From positions 1 through 28,747 of the forward strand of contig CAZEYA010000032.1 of NCBI GenBank assembly GCA_964516515.1: DNA of 28,747 nucleotides, read 5' to 3'. The DNA is from JANNOG01 sp964516515. Its GTDB lineage: Bacteria; Actinomycetota; Actinomycetes; Actinomycetales; JBBAYJ01. The notes under the pieces are model-generated. The model made no database searches and was not told where the DNA came from. It saw nothing but the letters and a program-made list of their open reading frames with translations. Positions 23,427 through 28,747 of the stretch are shown one piece after another; position 1 is the first letter of the stretch; every line of letters begins with the position of its first letter. The translations under genes and the position numbers were made by a program.

Positions 23427-26240
23427 TCAGGCGTCGCCGCCGGCGTTTCCCGTGGTGCCCGCGTTGACGTCGTCGAGTCGGTACGTCTGTGCCGCCTGCG
23501 CGGGGATGTCGATCTCGATCTCGCCGCGTTGCGCCAGGACCTGCAGCGTCCGCACCGCCACGCTGGGTCCGTCGACCTTGAAGAACCGCCGCGCGGCCGC
23601 GCGGGTGTCGGAGAAACCGAACCCGTCGGTGCCCAGACTGGACCAGTCACCGGGAACGAACTGCGCGATCTGGTCGGGTACCGCTCGCATGTAATCGGTG
23701 ACGGCGACGACCGTGCCGGTGGCGTCGCCGAGGTGTTCGGCGAGTCGGCGCGTCACGTACGGCTGCTGCGGCTGCGAGCCGGGGGAGTCCAGCCATGCCC
23801 GCTCCACGGCCAGCGCCTCGCGGCGCAGCTCGCCCCAGGACGTCACCGACCAGACGTCGGCCGCCACGTCGAAGTCCCGCTGCAGCAGCTCCTGGGCCTC
23901 CAACGCCCACGGTACCGCGACGCCCGAGGCCAGCAGCTGCACGGCGGTCCGCCGGTGTCCGGGCTTGAGCAGGTACATGCCGCGCAGCAGGCCGTCGACG
24001 TCCATGCCGTCAGGCTCGGCCGGTTGCACGATGGGCTCGTTGTAGATCGTCAGGTAGTAGACGACGTCCTCGGGGGCCTCGCCGTACATCCGGCGCAGCC
24101 CGTCGCGGACGATGTGACCGATCTCGTAGGCGTACGCCGGGTCGTAGGTGAGCACCGCGGGGTTGGTCGAGGCCAGCAGCGGCGAGTGCCCGTCGTTGTG
24201 CTGCAGGCCCTCCCCGGTCAGCGTCGTCCGCCCCGCCGTGGCGCCCAACAGGAAGCCCCGGGTCATCTGGTCGGTCGCCGCCCAGATCGCATCTCCGGTG
24301 CGCTGGAAACCGAACATCGAGTAGAACATGTAGACCGGCAGCAGAGGTTCGCCATGGGTGGCGTAGGAGGTGCCGACGGCGGTGAAGGCCGCCACAGAGC
24401 CCGCCTCGTTGATCCCCACGTGCAGGATCTGGCCGTCGACGGCCTCCTTGTAGGACAGCATCAGGTCGCGGTCGACCGACGTGTACTGCTGACCCTTCGG
24501 GTTGTAGATCTTGGCGGTGGGGAAGAACGAGTCCATCCCGAACGTCCGTGCCTCATCGGGAATGATCGGCACGACGCGACGGCCGAACTCCTTGTCGCGC
24601 ATCAGGTCGCGCAACAGCCGGACGAAGGCCATCGTCGTCGCCACCTGCTGCTTTCCCGAGCCGCGCTTGGCCACCGCGTAGGCGTCGTCCCCGGGCAGTT
24701 TCAGTGGCGGGTGCGAGACTCTGCGCCGCGGCAGGTCCCCGCCGAGGGCCTCGCGACGGCTCCGCAGGTACCGCAGCATCGGGTCGTCGTCGCCCGGGTG
24801 GTAGTACGGCGGGCGGTAGGGATCGCGTTCGAGGTCGGCGTCGGAGATCGGGATCCGAAGCCCGTCGCGGAACGTCTTGAGGTCGTCCAGTGTCAGCTTC
24901 TTCATCTGGTGCGTGGCGTTGCGCCCGGCGAAGTGCGTACCGAGGGAGTACCCCTTGATGGTCTTCGCGAGGATCACCGTCGGGCGACCGACCGAGGCCT
25001 CGGCGGCAGCGTAGGCGGCGAACATCTTTCGGTAGTCGTGACCGCCGCGCTTGAGATTCCAGATGTCGGCGTCGCTCAGTTCCAGGTCGGTGACCAGCTG
25101 CTTGGTCCGCGGGTCTCGGCCGAAGAAGTTCTCGCGGATGTAGGCGCCGTCCTCGGCCCGGTACGTCTGGTAGTCCCCGTCCAGGGTGCTGTTCATCAGC
25201 TCGACCAGGGCGCCCTCTCGGTCGTTGTCCAGCAGCCGGTCCCACTCCCGGCCCCACACCACCTTGATGACGTGCCAGCCGGCCCCTCGGAAGAACGCCT
25301 CCAGCTCCTGGATGATCTTGCCGTTGCCACGGACGGGGCCGTCCAGTCGCTGCAGGTTGCAGTTGATGACGAATGTCAGGTTGTCCAGGCCCTCCGCGGC
25401 CGCCACCTGCAGGGCGCCCCGGGACTCTGGCTCGTCCATCTCGCCGTCGCCCAGGAACGCCCAGACCCGCTGCTGGGAGGTGTCACGGATCCCGCGGTTG
25501 TGCAGGTAGCGGTCCAGGCTGGCCTGGTAGATGGCGTTGATCGGGCCCAGCCCCATCGACACGGTCGGGAACTCCCAGAAGTCCGGCATCAGCCTCGGAT
25601 GCGGGTAGCTGGGCAGTCCGTGCGGCTTGGACTTCTCCTGCCGGAAGCCGTCGAGGTGCTCCTCGGTCAGCCGGCCCTCCAGGTAGGCCCGGGCGTAGAT
25701 GCCGGGCGAGGCATGACCCTGGACGAAGATGTGGTCGCCGCCGCCGGCGTGGTCTCGGCCGCGGAAGAAGTGGTTGAAGCCGACCTCGTACAGCGTGGCG
25801 CTGGAGGCGAACGTCGAGATATGACCGCCGACACCGATCCCGGGCGCCTGCGCCCGGTGGACCATGACCGCGGCGTTCCACCGGATCCAGGCCCGGCAGC
25901 GGCGCTCGACGTCCTCGTCACCGGGGAAGTCCGGTTCGGAGTTGGTGGCGATCGTATTGACGTAGTCCGTGGTCAGCTCTGGGTGGTCCGGTACCGGCGG
26001 CGGGGTGGCCGGCTGGGTGGCGTCCGGCATGTCATGGGTGCCCAGCGGCAGCGACTGCCGGGGGACGGTGACGCCCCGTGCCCGTGCCCGGTCCAGCATC
26101 TGCTGTAGCAGGTAGGCGCCGCGTTGCGGGCCGCCGGTCGTCACGGCTGCATCCAGGGAGGCCAGCCATTCGGCCGTCTCCTCGGGGTCGCTGTCGGGTC
26201 GGCCGGCGGCTGGGCCGACGGGGTCGGGGTTGGAAGCCAC
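23427..26240 (-). CDS. aceE: Pyruvate dehydrogenase E1 component (homodimeric)
   Basis: Thiamine-diphosphate enzyme that decarboxylates pyruvate and passes the acetyl group to lipoylated E2, supplying acetyl-CoA to the fatty acid genes next door. It is 937 aa, slightly longer than E. coli AceE owing to an N-terminal tail. Active-site histidines are in VGGHISTFASSATLYEVGF (His140) and QGHASPGIYARA (His176). The cofactor motif GDGEMDEPES (264-273) is followed by NCN (293-295). Later blocks include KTIKGYSLGTHFAGRNATHQ and GITGGQ-like GATAGRTTLTGEGLQH. The start is GTG 26240 with a GGAGGA ribosome binding site 4-9 bases upstream. It is divergent from DUF3052 across about 210 bp. The E2 and E3 genes are not in the window. 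Confidence 0.97.
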   Translation of the reverse strand: MASNPDPVGPAAGRPDSDPEETAEWLASLDAAVTTGGPQRGAYLLQQMLDRARARGVTVPRQSLPLGTHDMPDATQPATPPPVPDHPELTTDYVNTIATNSEPDFPGDEDVERRCRAWIRWNAAVMVHRAQAPGIGVGGHISTFASSATLYEVGFNHFFRGRDHAGGGDHIFVQGHASPGIYARAYLEGRLTEEHLDGFRQEKSKPHGLPSYPHPRLMPDFWEFPTVSMGLGPINAIYQASLDRYLHNRGIRDTSQQRVWAFLGDGEMDEPESRGALQVAAAEGLDNLTFVINCNLQRLDGPVRGNGKIIQELEAFFRGAGWHVIKVVWGREWDRLLDNDREGALVELMNSTLDGDYQTYRAEDGAYIRENFFGRDPRTKQLVTDLELSDADIWNLKRGGHDYRKMFAAYAAAEASVGRPTVILAKTIKGYSLGTHFAGRNATHQMKKLTLDDLKTFRDGLRIPISDADLERDPYRPPYYHPGDDDPMLRYLRSRREALGGDLPRRRVSHPPLKLPGDDAYAVAKRGSGKQQVATTMAFVRLLRDLMRDKEFGRRVVPIIPDEARTFGMDSFFPTAKIYNPKGQQYTSVDRDLMLSYKEAVDGQILHVGINEAGSVAAFTAVGTSYATHGEPLLPVYMFYSMFGFQRTGDAIWAATDQMTRGFLLGATAGRTTLTGEGLQHNDGHSPLLASTNPAVLTYDPAYAYEIGHIVRDGLRRMYGEAPEDVVYYLTIYNEPIVQPAEPDGMDVDGLLRGMYLLKPGHRRTAVQLLASGVAVPWALEAQELLQRDFDVAADVWSVTSWGELRREALAVERAWLDSPGSQPQQPYVTRRLAEHLGDATGTVVAVTDYMRAVPDQIAQFVPGDWSSLGTDGFGFSDTRAAARRFFKVDGPSVAVRTLQVLAQRGEIEIDIPAQAAQTYRLDDVNAGTTGNAGGDA

Positions 26241-26452
26241 GGGTCCTCCACTGCATCGTGAGCGGCTGGGGTCGCGTGTTGTTGTGTGGGCTGTTCGGCC
26301 CGCGAGTCACGTCCCTGCAGACAGTACCCAGGGTGTCGATGTTGCGCGGCCGGGGTGCCCTGCGCTGCACTGAGGCGTGCCAACGTACGCTGCCTGCCTC
26401 TGGCATGCTTCGCAAGGACCAGTCGCGCGACCGCTGAGGAGGACAAGGGCTC
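26241..26452. other. Divergent intergenic region aceE / DUF3052
   Basis: This 212-bp region must carry promoters for both aceE (minus) and the DUF3052-peroxiredoxin pair (plus). A TACGCT element around 26388 could be a -10 box for the plus-strand genes. Neither promoter is clear enough to call. No gene or RNA is seen. Confidence 0.4.
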
Positions 26453-26875
26453 ATGGGTGCCACCGCTGACGCGGCCGCTTCCCTGACGCCCGGACCACTG
26501 GGTGTCACGGGATCGCAGGTCGTCCAGGAGTTCGGCTGGGACGACGATGTCGACCACGACCTCCGCGACGGGATCATCGACGCCGTCGGGCGTGACATCG
26601 AGGACGAGGATTCCGACGAGGTCGCCGACGTCGTCCTCTACTGGTACCGCGAGGGTGACGGGGACCTGGTCGACGCCCTGGTCGATGCGCTGACCAACCT
26701 CGGTGACGGGGGGGTGATCTGGCTGCTGACGCCGAAGTCGGGCCGGCCCGGCCACGTCGAGCCCAGTGACATCGAGGAGGCGGCACCGACCGCCGGCCTG
26801 CACGCCACGAGCAGCATCAGCGCCTGCCGCGAGTGGTCGGGCACCCGCTTGTCCACGCCCAAGGGCCGCCGGTGA
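26453..26875 (+). CDS. DUF3052 family protein
   Basis: A 140-aa acidic soluble protein of the actinobacterial DUF3052 family, which also sits next to aceE in mycobacteria (Rv2240c). Conserved features are QVVQEFGWDDDVDHDLRDGI (residues 22-41), a run of acidic residues (DIEDEDSDEVADVV), LYWYREGDGDLVDALVDAL and the ending GVIWLLTPKSGRPGHVEPSD. No cofactor or catalytic motif is recognisable and no function is established. A GAGGAGGAC ribosome binding site precedes ATG 26453. The stop overlaps the start of the peroxiredoxin gene (GTGA), so the two are translated together. Confidence 0.9.
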   Translation: MGATADAAASLTPGPLGVTGSQVVQEFGWDDDVDHDLRDGIIDAVGRDIEDEDSDEVADVVLYWYREGDGDLVDALVDALTNLGDGGVIWLLTPKSGRPGHVEPSDIEEAAPTAGLHATSSISACREWSGTRLSTPKGRR

Positions 26876-27339
26876 CGACACCTGCCGTGCAAGTGGACCG
26901 GCCCGCACCTGCGTTCAGCCTGATGGGGCACACCGGGACTGCGGTGGCGCCGCTGGCCGACTACGCCGGCCGGTCGGTGCTGCTGCTGTTCTACCCGTTC
27001 GCGTTCTCCGGGATCTGCACCGCCGAGCTATGCGGCATCAGGGACGATCTGGGCTCTTTCGCCAACGACGAAGCGCAGGTGGTCGCGGTGTCATGCGACC
27101 CGTGGTTCACGCTGCGGGCGTTCGCTGCAGACCGGGGCTACGACTTCCCGTTGGTCAGCGATTTCTGGCCGCACGGTGAGGTGTCGCGGCAGTACGGCGT
27201 CTTCGACGAGGACGAGGGCTGCGCCGGACGGGGCTCGTTCCTCGTCGATGCCGCGGGAGTCCTGCGCTGGGCGCAGGTCGTCCCTGACGACACCGCCCGA
27301 GACCTAGCGGAACTGCGATCGGCGCTCGCCGCGATCTGA
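26872..27339 (+). CDS. Peroxiredoxin, AhpE/BCP type
   Basis: A 155-aa thiol peroxidase that reduces peroxides. The peroxidatic Cys49 is in the loop YPFAFSGICTAEL, matching AhpE (FxGIC). A second cysteine, Cys54, follows with four residues between (CTAELC), the position of the resolving cysteine in BCP/PrxQ proteins; mycobacterial AhpE lacks it and works as a 1-Cys enzyme. The downstream VVAVSCDPWFTLRAFA and FPLVSDFWPHGEVSRQYGVFDE match the AhpE branch, and GSFLVDAAGVLRW is the C-terminal beta strand. The start is GTG 26872, overlapping the DUF3052 stop. Synteny with M. tuberculosis ahpE supports the family call. I leave the symbol blank because the second cysteine makes AhpE versus BCP uncertain. 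Confidence 0.9.
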   Translation: MTTPAVQVDRPAPAFSLMGHTGTAVAPLADYAGRSVLLLFYPFAFSGICTAELCGIRDDLGSFANDEAQVVAVSCDPWFTLRAFAADRGYDFPLVSDFWPHGEVSRQYGVFDEDEGCAGRGSFLVDAAGVLRWAQVVPDDTARDLAELRSALAAI

Positions 27340-27407
27340 TGTCTCGTTCACACAACTGGAGCGGTCGACTCGCCGCGCTGTGGAGGATGGAGTAACTCCG
27401 ACAGACT

Positions 27408-28034
27408 TCAGGAACCGTTGTCTGAGCGGTAGTCGGGGTCGGGAGTGTGGATACCGGGGGAGTCCGGTGGCCAACCCTGTCCGCAGGCGATGTTGGCAAC
27501 GCCCTGATTTAGGAGGGTTGCCATGTTTGGCCACCGCGGCCAAGCGTCATGGGTGTACTGGGGATGGCTGGCGGCGACCTCCCGTGTGATGGTGTCGAGG
27601 AGGAAACGGTCGCCAGCCATGCCTCCCATAAATGGTACGTATTGAGGTGGTACACCAAAGATGAAGCGGTCGTCGTCGAGCTCAATTTCTTCTTGAAAGT
27701 CGAGCCACTCGGTGATAGCAAAGTCAAGGGAGTAGACCCAAGTCCCCAATTGGTAATCTCCGCGACCCTGGTATGAATCTTCCACGCCGTCGTGCCAGGA
27801 CCACCAGCTGATGAGGTCGGGGTGAGCCCGGATGCCGGACGTGACGAGTCGGGCGGTGACTACGTCGGGTGGCAGGCCCCCGCGGATGGCGTCGACGATT
27901 GGGAGTTGCCGGCGCCGCGCCTGCAAATCCATCCGCGCCAAGACCTCAGGCAGCAGGTCTGGATCTTGCGGCGCCGGCGTCGGTTCGAAGTGGGCACTCC
28001 AGTCATCTTCGGGGGGCATCAGCTTCGTCGGCAA
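27408..28034 (-). CDS. SMI1/KNR4 (SUKH)-like immunity-type protein
   Basis: A 208-aa protein with SUKH-like features: LRAHPDLISWWSWHDGV-type motif (here GIRAHPDLISWWSWHDGVED, about 67-86), then WVYSLDFAITEWLDFQEEIE, then a VPFMGGMAGDRFLLDTITRE block and a DPDYR tail. SUKH proteins are often immunity proteins against polymorphic toxins in gram-positive bacteria. No toxin gene is visible here, so the immunity role is inference. GC content is visibly lower than in the neighbouring genes (for example 27630-27760), which suggests lateral transfer. A related, broken copy lies just upstream at 28249-28747 with the same TWWSWHDGV and WPPDSPGxHTPDPDY motifs. The ATG at 28034 is the first in frame; MPPEDDW at 28019 is an alternative. 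Confidence 0.65.
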   Translation of the reverse strand: MPTKLMPPEDDWSAHFEPTPAPQDPDLLPEVLARMDLQARRRQLPIVDAIRGGLPPDVVTARLVTSGIRAHPDLISWWSWHDGVEDSYQGRGDYQLGTWVYSLDFAITEWLDFQEEIELDDDRFIFGVPPQYVPFMGGMAGDRFLLDTITREVAASHPQYTHDAWPRWPNMATLLNQGVANIACGQGWPPDSPGIHTPDPDYRSDNGS

Positions 28035-28248
28035 AGTCCAATGGTCTTGGCGGCCAAGAGGTTGGGTACGACGATGAACGGCCGGTCCACGCGCGGCGCG
28101 GTCCCGGCTTCAGGTCGAATACCCGGTAGAACTGCTCGAGAGCGTTGCCCACGGCGCCGCTCCGTGCGCGTGGTCGATAGTGCCCGCAATGTGTTCTGGC
28201 CCGGCGGCCCCGCTGTGGCGAGCCATCTTTCCCCCCGGCTGCTTGGAT
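28035..28248 (-). other. Inter-SUKH region with possible coding remnants
   Basis: No confident gene. On the minus strand a GTG around 28153 opens a 49-codon frame with VGNALEQFYRVFDLKPGP, and another frame holds DRPFIVVPNLLAAKTIGL. The two overlap in a way that could be a decayed, frameshifted gene fragment. Not called as a gene. Confidence 0.35.
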
Positions 28249-28747
28249 TCATGGCTCGGGATGGTAGTCGGGATCGGGGGTGTGGAGTCCGGGGCTGTCG
28301 GGTGGCCAGTCCTTGCCCAAACCGAGGTTGATCACGAAGGGGTTGAGGAACGTGGCCATGTTGGGCCACCGATGCCAGTTTCCTTGCTCGAATTCGGGTG
28401 AGTAATACACCACCTCGCGGCTGCGAGTGTCGAGCAGGAACCCTCGGCTACTGCTCTCCATGAAGGGGGCATAGTGGGGTAAGACGCCATACGGGTAGCC
28501 CCGGGTCCCACTCGAGGTCTTCCTCGAATTTTCGCCATCTGCCGACTGCTTCGTCAAGGGAAAAACAGTAGAGGTTCCAGGAGTAGTGACTCGGACCACT
28601 GGCGCCGGGATGCACGCCGTCGTGCCAGGACCACCATGTGACGAGATCCGGGTGGGTGGGGGCGCCGAAGGTGCTGAGCCGCCTTGTGATCTCCTCGGCT
28701 AGTGTCCTGCGCCAGTAGTTCGTTGAATAAGTCGTCCGAGTGAGGCC
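28249..28747 (-). pseudogene. Second SUKH-like gene, frameshifted, runs off the window
   Basis: Paralogue of the protein at 27408-28034. Reading from the window edge, one frame gives LAEEITRRLSTFGAPTHPDL, then VTWWSWHDGVHPGASG and YCFSLDEAVGRWRKFEEDLEW. The frame then breaks at 28499-28502 (four C on the plus strand, GGGG on the minus). The next frame resumes with GYPYGVLPHYAPFMESSSRG and ends RWPNMATFLNPF, WPPDSPGLHTPDPDYHPEP at 28249. Removing one base of the run joins both parts into one protein that aligns with its neighbour throughout. It is either a real frameshift or a homopolymer error. The far N-terminal codons near 28700-28747 may contain a second frame change (SDDLFNELLAQ in another frame). 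The 5' end is outside the window. Confidence 0.65.

Noticed and set aside
23529..26108. 859-codon open frame on the plus strand opposite aceE
   Set aside because: It is an antisense frame created by high third-position GC. The minus strand encodes AceE with all catalytic motifs over the same span.
27340..27407. tRNA gene after the peroxiredoxin gene
   Set aside because: No cloverleaf, no GTTCGAATC-type T-loop and no CCA-proximal acceptor stem could be found in this interval.

Overview
The window is GC-rich DNA from an actinobacterium (class Actinomycetes). The strongest evidence is a lipid/central-carbon block whose order is ahpE-like peroxiredoxin, DUF3052, aceE, PucR-type regulator (fasR), fabD, fabH, acpP, fabF, accD. 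This closely parallels the Mycobacterium tuberculosis ahpE-Rv2240c-aceE-Rv2242-fabD-acpM-kasA-accD6 neighbourhood and the Streptomyces fasR-fabD-fabH-acpP-fabF cluster. A DUF3145 gene and several apparently leaderless promoters (TANNNT at -12 to -7 of the start codon) fit the same assignment. I cannot name the genus. The sequence contains a scaffold gap of 100 N, so it comes from a draft assembly.

Layout. 1-1046: a transposase remnant cut by the left edge and truncated on the right. 1047-4303: ppk2 (-), an alpha/beta hydrolase (+) and sthA (-). 4438-8313 (+): a tightly overlapping operon of a CPA2-type cation/proton antiporter (interrupted by a false assembly gap), a flavodoxin-fold FMN reductase, and an unusual fusion of a Rieske [2Fe-2S] domain to a thiamine-diphosphate enzyme. 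The fusion gene carries an internal deletion with frameshift. 8318-9785 (-): a small unknown protein, a VIT/CCC1 transporter and a resolvase-fold protein without catalytic serine. 9893-13246 (-): a GH1 beta-glucosidase preceded by three palindromic repeats spaced exactly 42 bp apart, a DMT (EamA) transporter and a TSUP permease. 13441-15410 (-): an unknown protein translationally coupled to a membrane-anchored alpha/beta hydrolase-like protein. 15609-16106 (+): DUF3145.

16127-22769 (-) is the type II fatty acid synthase operon. FasR-like regulator, FabD, FabH, ACP, FabF and an acyl-CoA carboxylase beta subunit together make malonyl units and run initiation and elongation. FabD has an extra C-terminal lipoyl-like domain without a lysine, and the fabD/fabH junction carries a 17-bp tandem duplication of the ribosome binding site and start codon. 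22792-23388 (+) is a helical-repeat protein divergent from fasR across only 22 bp. 23427-26240 (-) is aceE, which makes the acetyl-CoA that feeds the pathway. 26453-27339 (+) are DUF3052 and a BCP/AhpE peroxiredoxin.

27408-28747 has lower GC and holds two related SUKH (SMI1/KNR4-like) immunity-type genes on the minus strand. The second is frameshifted and runs off the window; this looks like the edge of a laterally acquired toxin-immunity locus.

The most novel-looking items are the Rieske-ThDP fusion with its operon partners, the 42-bp phased palindrome array, and the overlapping leaderless divergent promoters at fasR.
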